Below are positions 42,601-54,600 of a stretch of DNA of 64,000 nucleotides, one piece after another. The position numbers and the translations under genes were made by a program. Every line of letters starts with the position of its first letter. The stretch's first letter is position 1. Source of the stretch: Limnomonas spitsbergensis. Lineage: Eukaryota > Chlorophyta > Chlorophyceae > Chlamydomonadales. The DNA lies in contig JAYJMM010000120.1 in assembly GCA_037349105.1 (NCBI GenBank), positions 4,964,001 through 5,028,000 of the forward strand. The letters are read 5' to 3'. The notes beneath the pieces are model-generated. The model was given only the letters and a program-made list of their open reading frames with translations. It ran no database searches and was not told the origin of the DNA.

Positions 42601-45600
42601 TGCCTCCTCACATGCCTTGTTGTGGGCCTCATAACAGGTGTGTGGTTAAGACGTAAGAGGCTTCCTCACATACCTCCTCATATGCCTCCTCACATGCCTC
42701 GTTGTGGGCCTCATAACAGGTGTGTGGTTGAGACGTAAGAGGCTTCCTCACATACCTCCTCACATGCCTCCTCACATGCCTCATTGTGGGCCTCATAACA
42801 GGTGTGTGGTTGAGACGTAAGAGGCTTCCTCACATACCTCCTCATATGCCTCCTCACATGCCTCGTTGTGGGCCTCATAAGAGGTGTGTGGTTAAGACGT
42901 AAGAGGCTTCCTCACATACCTCCTCATATGCCTCCTCACATGCCTTGTTGTGGGCCTCATAACAGGTGTGTGGTTGAGACGTAAGAGGCTTCCTCACATA
43001 CCTCCTCATATGCCTCCTCACATGCCTTGTTGTGGGCCTCATAACAGGTGTGTGGTTAAGACGTAAGAGGCTTCCTCACATACCTCCTCATATGCCTCCT
43101 CACATGCCTTGTTGTGGGCCTCATAACAGGTGTGTGGTTGAGACGTAAGAGGCTTCCTCACATACCTCCTCATATGCCTCCTCACATGCCTCCTCATATG
43201 CTTCCTCACATGCCTTCTTGCGGGCCTCATAACAGGTGTGTGGTTGAGACGTAAGAGGCTTCCTCACATACCTCCTCATATGCCTCCTCACATGCCTTGT
43301 TGTGGGCCTCATAACAGGTGTGTGGTTAAGACGTACGAGGCTTCCTCACATACCTCCTCATATGCCTCCTCACATGCCTCGTTGTGGGCCTCATAACAGG
43401 TGTGTGGTTAAGACGTAAGAGGCTTCCTCACATACCTCCTCATATGCCTCCTCACATGCCTTGTTGTGGGCCTCATAACAGGTGTGTGGTTGAGACGTAA
43501 GAGGCTTCCTCACATACCTCCTCACATGCCTCCTCACATGCCTTGTTGTGGGCCTCATAACAGGTGTGTGGTTGAGAGGTACGAGGCTTCCTCACATGCC
43601 TCCTCATATGCCTCCTCACATGCCTCGTTGTGGGCCTCATAACAGGTGTGTGGTTGAGACGTACGAGGCTTCCTCACATACCTCCTCACATGCCTCCTCA
43701 CATGCATTCTTGCGGGCCTCATAACAGGTGTGTGGTTGAGACGTAAGAGGCTTCCTCACATACCTCCTCATATGCCTCCTCACATGCCTTGTTGTGGGCC
43801 TCATAACAGGTGTGTGGTTAAAACGTATGAGGCTTCCTCACATGCCTCCTCACATGCCTCCTCACATGCCTCGTTGTGGGCCTCATAACAGGTGTGTGGT
43901 TGAGACGTACGAGGCTTCCTCACATACCTCCTCATATGCCTCCTCACATGCTTTGTTGTGGGCCTCATAACAGGTGTGTGGTTGAGACGTAAGAGGCTTC
44001 CTCACATACCTCCTCATATGCCTCCTCACATGCCTCGTTGTGGGCCTCATAACAGGTGTGTGGTTAAGACGTAAGAGGCTTCCTCACATACCTCCTCATA
44101 TGCCTCCTCACATGCCTTGTTGTGGGCCTCATAACAGGTGTGTGGTTGAGACGTAAGAGGCTTCCTCACATACCTCCTCATATGCCTCCTCACATGCCTT
44201 GTTGTGGGCCTCATAACAGGTGTGTGGTTAAGACGTAAGAGGCTTCCTCACATACCTCCTCATATGCCTCCTCACATGCCTTGTTGTGGGCCTCATAACA
44301 GGTGTGTGGTTGAGACGTAAGAGGCTTCCTCACATACCTCCTCACATGCCTCCTCACATGCCTCCTCATATGCTTCCTCACATGCCTTCTTGCGGGCCTC
44401 ATAACAGGTGTGTGGTTGAGACGTGAGAGGCTTCCTCACATACCTCCTCATATGCCTCCTCACATGCCTTGTTGTGGGCCTCATAACAGGTGTGTGGTTA
44501 AGACGTACGAGGCTTCCTCACATACCTCCTCATATGCCTCCTCACATGCCTTGTTGTGGGCCTCATAACAGGTGTGTGGTTGAGACGTAAGAGGCTTCCT
44601 CACATACCTCCTCATATGCCTCCTCACATGCCTTGTTGTGGGCCTCATAACAGGTGTGTGGTTAAGACGTAAGAGGCTTCCTCACATACCTCCTCATATG
44701 CCTCCTCACATGCCTTGTTGTGGGCCTCATAACAGGTGTGTGGTTGAGACGTAAGAGGCTTCCTCACATACCTCCTCATATGCCTCCTCACATGCATTCT
44801 TGCGGGCCTCATAACAGGTGTGTGGTTGAGACGTAAGAGGCTTCCTCACATACCTCCTCATATGCCTCCTCACATGCCTTGTTGTGGGCCTCATAACAGG
44901 TGTGTGGTTGAGACGTATGAGGCTTCCTCATATGCCTCCTCACATGCCTCCTCACATGCCTCGTTGTGGGCCTCATAACAGGTGTGTGGTTGAGACGTAC
45001 GAGGCTTCCTCACATACCTCCTCATATGCCTCCTCACATGCTTTGTTGTGGGCCTCATAACAGGTGTGTGGTTGAGACGTAAGAGGCTTCCTCACATACC
45101 TCCTCATATGCCTCCTCACATGCCTTGTTGTGGGCCTCATAACAGGTGTGTGGTTAAGACGTAAGAGGCTTCCTCACATACCTCCTCATATGCCTCCTCA
45201 CATGCCTTGTTGTGGGCCTCATAACAGGTGTGTGGTTGAGACGTAAGAGGCTTCCTCACATACCTCCTCATATGCCTCCTCACATGCATTCTTGCGGGCC
45301 TCATAACAGGTGTGTGGTTGAGACGTAAGAGGCTTCCTCACATACCTCCTCATATGCCTCCTCACATGCCTTGTTGTGGGCCTCATAACAGGTGTGTGGT
45401 TAAAACGTATGAGGCTTCCTCACATGCCTCCTCACATGCCTCCTCACATGCCTCGTTGTGGGCCTCATAACAGGTGTGTGGTTGAGACGTACGAGGCTTC
45501 CTCACATACCTCCTCATATGCCTCCTCACATGCTTTGTTGTGGGCCTCATAACAGGTGTGTGGTTGAGACGTAAGAGGCTTCCTCACATACCTCCTCATA

Positions 45601-48600
45601 TGCCTCCTCACATGCCTCGTTGTGGGCCTCATAACAGGTGTGTGGTTAAGACGTAAGAGGCTTCCTCACATACCTCCTCATATGCCTCCTCACATGCCTT
45701 GTTGTGGGCCTCATAACAGGTGTGTGGTTGAGACGTAAGAGGCTTCCTCACATACCTCCTCATATGCCTCCTCACATGCCTTGTTGTGGGCCTCATAACA
45801 GGTGTGTGGTTAAGACGTAAGAGGCTTCCTCACATACCTCCTCATATGCCTCCTCACATGCCTTGTTGTGGGCCTCATAACAGGTGTGTGGTTGAGACGT
45901 AAGAGGCTTCCTCACATACCTCCTCACATGCCTCCTCACATGCCTCCTCATATGCTTCCTCACATGCCTTCTTGCGGGCCTCATAACAGGTGTGTGGTTG
46001 AGACGTAAGAGGCTTCTTCACATACCTCCTCATATGCCTCCTCACATGCCTTGTTGTGGGCCTCATAACAGGTGTGTGGTTAAGACGTACGAGGCTTCCT
46101 CACATACCTCCTCATATGCCTCCTCACATGCCTTGTTGTGGGCCTCATAACAGGTGTGTGGTTGAGACGTAAGAGGCTTCCTCACATACCTCCTCATATG
46201 CCTCCTCACATGCCTTGTTGTGGGCCTCATAACAGGTGTGTGGTTAAGACGTAAGAGGCTTCCTCACATACCTCCTCATATGCCTCCTCACATGCCTTGT
46301 TGTGGGCCTCATAACAGGTGTGTGGTTGAGACGTAAGAGGCTTCCTCACATACCTCCTCATATGCCTCCTCACATGCCTTGTTGTGGGCCTCATAACAGG
46401 TGTGTGGTTGAGACGTACGAGGCTTCCTCACATGCCTCCTCATATGCCTCCTCACATGCCTCGTTGTGGGCCTCATAACAGGTGTGTGGTTGAGACGTAC
46501 GAGGCTTCCTCACATACCTCCTCATATGCCTCCTCACATGCTTTGTTGTGGGCCTCATAACAGGTGTGTGGTTGAGACGTAAGAGGCTTCCTCACATACC
46601 TCCTCATATGCCTCCTCACATGCCTCGTTGTGGGCCTCATAACAGGTGTGTGGTTAAGACGTAAGAGGCTTCCTCACATACCTCCTCATATGCCTCCTCA
46701 CATGCCTTGTTGTGGGCCTCATAACAGGTGTGTGGTTGAGACGTAAGAGGCTTCCTCACATACCTCCTCATATGCCTCCTCACATGCCTTGTTGTGGGCC
46801 TCATAACAGGTGTGTGGTTAAGACGTAAGAGGCTTCCTCACATACCTCCTCATATGCCTCCTCACATGCCTTGTTGTGGGCCTCATAACAGGTGTGTGGT
46901 TGAGACGTAAGAGGCTTCCTCACATACCTCCTCACATGCCTCCTCACATGCCTCCTCATATGCTTCCTCACATGCCTTCTTGCGGGCCTCATAACAGGTG
47001 TGTGGTTGAGACGTAAGAGGCTTCTTCACATACCTCCTCATATGCCTCCTCACATGCCTTGTTGTGGGCCTCATAACAGGTGTGTGGTTAAGACGTACGA
47101 GGCTTCCTCACATACCTCCTCATATGCCTCCTCACATGCCTTGTTGTGGGCCTCATAACAGGTGTGTGGTTGAGACGTAAGAGGCTTCCTCACATACCTC
47201 CTCATATGCCTCCTCACATGCCTTGTTGTGGGCCTCATAACAGGTGTGTGGTTAAGACGTAAGAGGCTTCCTCACATACCTCCTCATATGCCTCCTCACA
47301 TGCCTTGTTGTGGGCCTCATAACAGGTGTGTGGTTGAGACGTAAGAGGCTTCCTCACATACCTCCTCATATGCCTCCTCACATGCCTTGTTGTGGGCCTC
47401 ATAACAGGTGTGTGGTTGAGACGTACGAGGCTTCCTCACATGCCTCCTCATATGCCTCCTCACATGCCTCGTTGTGGGCCTCATAACAGGTGTGTGGTTG
47501 AGACGTAAGAGGCTTCCTCACATACCTCCTCATATGCCTCCTCACATGCCTCGTTGTGGGCCTCATAACAGGTGTGTGGTTGAGACGTAAGAGGCTTCCT
47601 CACATACCTCCTCATATGCCTCCTCACATGCCTTGTTGTGGGCCTCATAACAGGTGTGTGGTTGAGACGTACGAGGCTTCCTCACATGCCTCCTCACATG
47701 CCTCCTCACATGCCTCGTTGTGGGCCTCATAACAGGTGTGTGGCTAAAACGTACGAGGCTTCCTCACATACCTCCTCATATGCCTCCTCACATGCCTTGT
47801 TGTGGGCCTCATAACAGGTGTGTGGTTGAGACGTAAGAGGCTTCCTCACATACCTCCTCATATGCCTCCTCACATGCCTCGTTGTGGGCCTCATAACAGG
47901 TGTGTGGTTAAGACGTAAGAGGCTTCCTCACATACCTCCTCATATGCCTCCTCACATGCCTTCTTGCAGGCCTCATAACAGGTGTGTGGTTAAGACGTAC
48001 GAGGCTTCCTCACATACCTCCTCATATGCCTCCTCACATGCCTTGTTGTGGGCCTCATAACAGGTGTGTGGTTAAGACGTACGAGGCTTCCTCACATACC
48101 TCCTCATATGCCTCCTCACATGCCTCGTTGTGGGCCTCATAACAGGTGTGTGGTTGAGACGTAAGAGGCTTCCTCACATACCTCCTCATATGCCTCCTCA
48201 CATGCCTTGTTGTGGGCCTCATAACAGGTGTGTGGTTAAGACGTAAGAGGCTTCCTCACATACCTCCTCATATGCCTCCTCACATGCCTTGTTGTGGGCC
48301 TCATAACAGGTGTGTGGTTGAGACGTAAGAGGCTTCCTCACATACCTCCTCATATGCCTCCTCACATGCCTTGTTGTGGGCCTCATAACAGGTGTGTGGT
48401 TAAGACGTAAGAGGCTTCCTCACATACCTCCTCATATGCCTCCTCACATGCCTCGTTGTGGGCCTCATAACAGGTGTGTGGTTGAGACGTAAGAGGCTTC
48501 CTCACATACCTCCTCATATGCCTCCTCACATGCCTCGTTGTGGGCCTCATAACAGGTGTGTGGTTGAGACGTAAGAGGCTTCCTCACATACCTCCTCATA

Positions 48601-51600
48601 TGCCTCCTCACATGCCTTGTTGTGGGCCTCATAACAGGTGTGTGGTTGAGACGTAAGAGGCTTCCTCACATGCCTCCTCATATGCCTCCTCACATGCCTC
48701 GTTGTGGGCCTCATAACAGGTGTGTGGTTAAGACGTACGAGGCTTCCTCACATACCTCCTCATATGCCTCCTCACATGCCTTGTTGTGGGCCTCATAACA
48801 GGTGTGTGGTTGAGACGTAAGAGGCTTCCTCACATACCTCCTCATATGCCTCCTCACATGCCTCGTTGTGGGCCTCATAACAGGTGTGTGGTTGAGACGT
48901 ACGAGGCTTCCTCACATGCCTCCTCATATGCCTCCTCACATGCCTCGTTGCGGGCCTCATAACAGGTGTGTGGTTGAGACGTAAGAGGCTTCCTCACATG
49001 CCTCCTCATATGCCTCCTCACATGCCTCGTTGTGGGCCTCATAACAGGTGTGTGGTTAAGACGTACGAGGCTTCCTCACATGCCTCCTCATATGCCTCCT
49101 CACATGCCTTGTTGTGGGCCTCATAACAGGTGTGTGGTTGAGACGTAAGAGGCTTCCTCACATACCTCCTCATATGCCTCCTCACATGCCTCGTTGTGGG
49201 CCTCATAACAGGTGTGTGGTTGAGACGTAAGAGGCTTCCTCACATACCTCCTCACATGCCTCCTCACATGCCTTGTTGTGGGCCTCATAACAGGTGTGTG
49301 GTTGAGACGTAAGAGGCTTCCTCACATACCTCCTCATATGCCTCCTCACATGCCTCGTTGTGGGCCTCATAACAGGTGTGTGGTTGAGACGTAAGAGGCT
49401 TCCTCACATGCCTCCTCATATGCCTCCTCACATGCCTCGTTGCGGGCCTCATAACAGGTGTGTGGTTGAGACGTAAGAGGCTTCCTCACATACCTCCTCA
49501 TATGCCTCCTCACATGCCTTGTTGTGGGCCTCATAACAGGTGTGTGGTTAAGACGTAAGAGGCTTCCTCACATACCTCCTCAAATGCCTCCTCACATGCC
49601 TCGTTGTGGGCCTCATAACAGGTGTGTGGTTGAGACGTAAGAGGCTTCCTCACATACCTCCTCATATGCCTCCTCACATGCCTTGTTGTGGGCCTCATAA
49701 CAGGTGTGTGGTTAAGACGTACGAGGCTTCCTCACATGCCTCCTCATATGCCTCCTCACATGCCTTGTTGTGGGCCTCATAACAGGTGTGTGGTTAAGAC
49801 GTACGAGGCTTCCTCACATACCTCCTCATATGCCTCCTCACATGCCTCGTTGTGGGCCTCATAACAGGTGTGTGGTTGAGACGTAAGAGGCTTCCTCACA
49901 TACCTCCTCATATGCCTCCTCACATGCCTCGTTGTGGGCCTCATAACAGGTGTGTGGTTGAGACGTAAGAGGCTTCCTCACATACCTCCTCATATGCCTC
50001 CTCACATGCCTCGTTGCGGGCCTCATAACAGGTGTGTGGTTGAGACGTAAGAGGCTTCCTCACATACCTCCTCACATGCCTCCTCACATGCTTCGTTGTG
50101 GGCCTCATAACAGGTGTGTGGTTGAGACGTAAGAGGCTTCCTCACATACCTCCTCATATGCCTCCTCACATGCCTCGTTGCGGGCCTCATAACAGGTGTG
50201 TGGTTGAGACATAAGAGGCTTCCTCACATGCCTCGTTGCGGGCCTCATAACAGGTGTGTGGTTGAGACGTAAGAGGCTTCCTCACATACCTCCTCATATG
50301 CCTCCTCACAAGCCTCGTTGCGGGCCTCATAACAGGTGTGTGGTTGAGACGTAAGAGGCTTCCTGACATACCTCCTCATATGCCTCCTCACATGCCTTGT
50401 TGTGGGCCTCATAACAGGTGTGTGGTTAAGACGTACGAGGCTTTCTCACATACCTCCTCATAGGCCTCCTCACATGCCTTGTTGTGGGCCTCATAACAGG
50501 TGTGTGGTTGAGACGTAAGAGGCTTCCTCACATACCTCCTCATATGCCTCCTCACATGCCTCGTTGTGGGCCTCATAACAGGTGTGTGGTTGAGACGTAA
50601 GAGGCTTCCTCACATACCTCCTCACATGCCTCCTCACATGCCTCGTTGCGGGCCTCATAACAGGTGTGTGGTTGAGACGTAAGAGGCTTCCTCACATACC
50701 TCCTCACATGCCTCCTCACATGCCTCGTTGTGGGCCTCATAACAGGTGTGTGGTTGAGACGTACGAGGCTTCCTCACATGCCTCCTCATATGCCTCCTCA
50801 CATGCCTTCTTGCAGGCCTCATAACAGGTGTGTGGTTGAGACGTAAGAGGCTTCCTCACATACCTCCTCATATGCCTCCTCACATGCCTCGTTGCGGGCC
50901 TCATAACAGGTGTGTGGTTGAGACGTAAGAGGCTTCCTCACATGCCTCGTTGCGGGCCTCATAACAGGTGTGTGGTTGAGACGTAAGAGGCTTCCTCACA
51001 TACCTCCTCATATGCCTCCTTACATGCCTTGTTGTGGGCCTCATAACAGGTGTGTGGTTAAGATGTAAGAGGCTTCCTCACATACCTCCTCATATGCCTC
51101 CTCACATGCCTTGTTGTGGGCCTCATAACAGGTGTGTGGTTAAGACGTACGAGGCTTCCTCACATACCTCCTCATATGCCTCCTCACATGCCTTGTTGTG
51201 GGCCTCATAACAGGTGTGTGGTTGAGACGTACGAGGCTTCCTCACATACCTCCTCATATGCCTCCTCACATGCCTCGTTGTGGGCCTCATAACAGGTGTG
51301 TGGTTGAGACGTAAGAGGCTTCCTCACATACCTCCTCATATGCCTCCTCACATGCCTCGTTGTGGGCCTCATAACAGGTGTGTGGTTAAGACGTACGAGG
51401 CTTCCTCACATGCCTCCTCATATGCCTCCTCACATGCCTCGTTGCGGGCCTCATAACAGGTGTGTGGTTGAGACGTAAGAGGCTTCCTCACATACCTCCT
51501 CATATGCCTCCTCACATGCCTTGTTGTGGGCCTCATAACAGGTGTGTGGTTAAGACGTACGAGGCTTCCTCACATACCTCCTCATATGCCTCCTCACATG

Positions 51601-54600
51601 CCTTGTTGTGGGCCTCATAACAGGTGTGTGGTTAAGACGTACGAGGCTTTCTCACATACCTCCTCATAGGCCTCCTCACATGCCTTGTTGTGGGCCTCAT
51701 AACAGGTGTGTGGTTGAGACGTAAGAGGCTTCCTCACATACCTCCTCATATGCCTCCTCACATGCCTCGTTGTGGGCCTCATAACAGGTGTGTGGTTGAG
51801 ACGTAAGAGGCTTCCTCACATACCTCCTCACATGCCTCCTCACATGCCTCGTTGCGGGCCTCATAACAGGTGTGTGGTTGAGACGTAAGAGGCTTCCTCA
51901 CATACCTCCTCACATGCCTCCTCACATGCCTCGTTGTGGGCCTCATAACAGGTGTGTGGTTGAGACGTACGAGGCTTCCTCACATGCCTCCTCATATGCC
52001 TCCTCACATGCCTTCTTGCAGGCCTCATAACAGGTGTGTGGTTGAGACGTAAGAGGCTTCCTCACATACCTCCTCATATGCCTCCTCACATGCCTCGTTG
52101 CGGGCCTCATAACAGGTGTGTGGTTGAGACGTAAGAGGCTTCCTCACATGCCTCGTTGCGGGCCTCATAACAGGTGTGTGGTTGAGACGTAAGAGGCTTC
52201 CTCACATACCTCCTCATATGCCTCCTTACATGCCTTGTTGTGGGCCTCATAACAGGTGTGTGGTTAAGATGTAAGAGGCTTCCTCACATACCTCCTCATA
52301 TGCCTCCTCACATGCCTTGTTGTGGGCCTCATAACAGGTGTGTGGTTAAGACGTACGAGGCTTCCTCACATACCTCCTCATATGCCTCCTCACATGCCTT
52401 GTTGTGGGCCTCATAACAGGTGTGTGGTTGAGACGTACGAGGCTTCCTCACATACCTCCTCATATGCCTCCTCACATGCCTCGTTGTGGGCCTCATAACA
52501 GGTGTGTGGTTGAGACGTAAGAGGCTTCCTCACATACCTCCTCATATGCCTCCTCACATGCCTCGTTGTGGGCCTCATAACAGGTGTGTGGTTAAGACGT
52601 ACGAGGCTTCCTCACATGCCTCCTCATATGCCTCCTCACATGCCTCGTTGCGGGCCTCATAACAGGTGTGTGGTTGAGACGTAAGAGGCTTCCTCACATA
52701 CCTCCTCATATGCCTCCTCACATGCCTTGTTGTGGGCCTCATAACAGGTGTGTGGTTAAGACGTACGAGGCTTCCTCACATACCTCCTCATATGCCTCCT
52801 CACATGCCTTGTTGTGGGCCTCATAACAGGTGTGTGGTTAAGACGTAAGAGGCTTCCTCACATACCTCCTCATATGCCTCCTCACATGCCTCGTTGCGGG
52901 CCTCATAACAGGTGTGTGGTTAAGACGTACGAGGCTTCCTCACATACCTCCTCATATGCCTCCTCACATGCCTTGTTGTGGGCCTCATAACAGGTGTGTG
53001 GTTAAGACGTACGAGGCTTCCTCACATACCTCCTCATATGCCTCCTCACATGCCTCGTTGTGGGCCTCATAACAGGTGTGTGGTTGAGACGTAAGAGGCT
53101 TCCTCACATACCTCCTCATATGCCTCCTCACATGCCTTGTTGTGGGCCTCATAACAGGTGTGTGGTTAAGACGTACGAGGCTTCCTCACATACCTCCTCA
53201 TATGCCTCCTCACATGCCTTCTTGCAGGCCTCATAACAGGTGTGTGGTTAAGACGTACGAGGCTTCCTCACATGCCTCCTCACATGCCTTGTTGCGGGCC
53301 TCATAACAGGTGTGTGGTTAAGACGTACGAGGCTTCCTCATATGCCTCCTCACATGCCTTCTTGTGGGCCTCATAACAGGTGTGTGGTTAAGACGTACGA
53401 GGCTTCCTCACATGCCTCCTCACATGCCTTCTTGCGGGCCTCATAACAGGTGTGTGGTTAAGACGTACGAGGCTTCCTCACATGCCTCCTCACATGCCTC
53501 CTCGTGGGCCTCACAACTGACACATTGTGCCTAGGCTGTCTAGGTCTTTAGTGCCCTGGTTGCATGGTGCCTTTATTTTTGTCTTCCATTGTCACTGGCG
53601 GGGTCCTTGTGTGAGGGCTACTGCTCTGTGCTCTGTTTCAGGGTTAAGGGGGGTTTAACCCTAGTTTGACCCTAAACCCTGTACCCTAGTACAACCCAAA
53701 ACCATTTTTGCTGCTGCCCTCCCATTGCCTCTTCCCCCAGAAGCAGTGCAGTGCTCCTTTCCTGGCACCATCTCCATTGGCTGTGTGACACTCATAAGCC
53801 AGGCTGCGTTTACAAAGCTGCATTCCCCTCGGCCATGTATTGCACCCCCCCTCCCTAATCAGCAGTCTAAGGCCTCTGGCCCGGAAAGCCTGTACCGTCC
53901 TGCTGGCCTCTCGCCTTTCCCAGCAGCATCAGCGCCCATTGCTTTGCGCAGGGCTGGTTGTGGCTTGGTGGACTGAAGTGGCGACGCTGTACGAGTGGCC
54001 TACCTTTGAGATGGACAGTCGCGGCCAGACCTCCTCGTTGATCACGGGCGCGCTGTTTGCAGTCCCCTCTGGAGCCATTGTCGCACTCAGCACGACGCTG
54101 GGTGGCAACAATGCGATCGTGGGCGTCGCCATCTCAGCCTCGATCTTGCCGCCCGTCGTGAACATAGGCCTCAGCCTCGGGTTTGCGTTCGCGGGGGCCG
54201 GGCGCATGGGCATGGACGTCAACAGGTTCTACTCCATGGCGGGAATCAGCGCCTCGTTGTACTTTATCAACGTCATGTGCATCTACTTGGTCGGCCTGCT
54301 GTGCTTTGCGATGAAGGTGCGAGGGTTTTGTATCTTCAACAGGATGTTGATGGGAGGTGCATAACGTGAGCCCATAGATTGGAAGCCGACAGAATCTACA
54401 TGGTTGGCTTGCTTTGCTTAGCTGTAAAGGCACAACGGGCTTGGTTGCATGAAATGGGGTGTCTGGGCTCTTACTGGTCATGCTTTAAGGCTGACAAACC
54501 CTGCACACCTGCCTTGCCTTGCCTTATGATCAGAAGGCTCCATCATCTATTTTGAGGTGTCTGGCTTTAATTTGGGGACCGGCCTTGTCCTGCCTGCTGC

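Noticed and set aside
39279..50369. Recurrent 60-117-codon minus-strand frames (MRPTTRHVRRHMRR type)
   Set aside because: They exist only because the satellite unit happens to be open on that strand over two or three units; identical copies recur with the array, with no independent start or conserved family.
38304..53520. CRISPR-like array
   Set aside because: Units are contiguous 82-bp repeats with no unique spacers, they copy the adjacent exon end, and the setting is eukaryotic.
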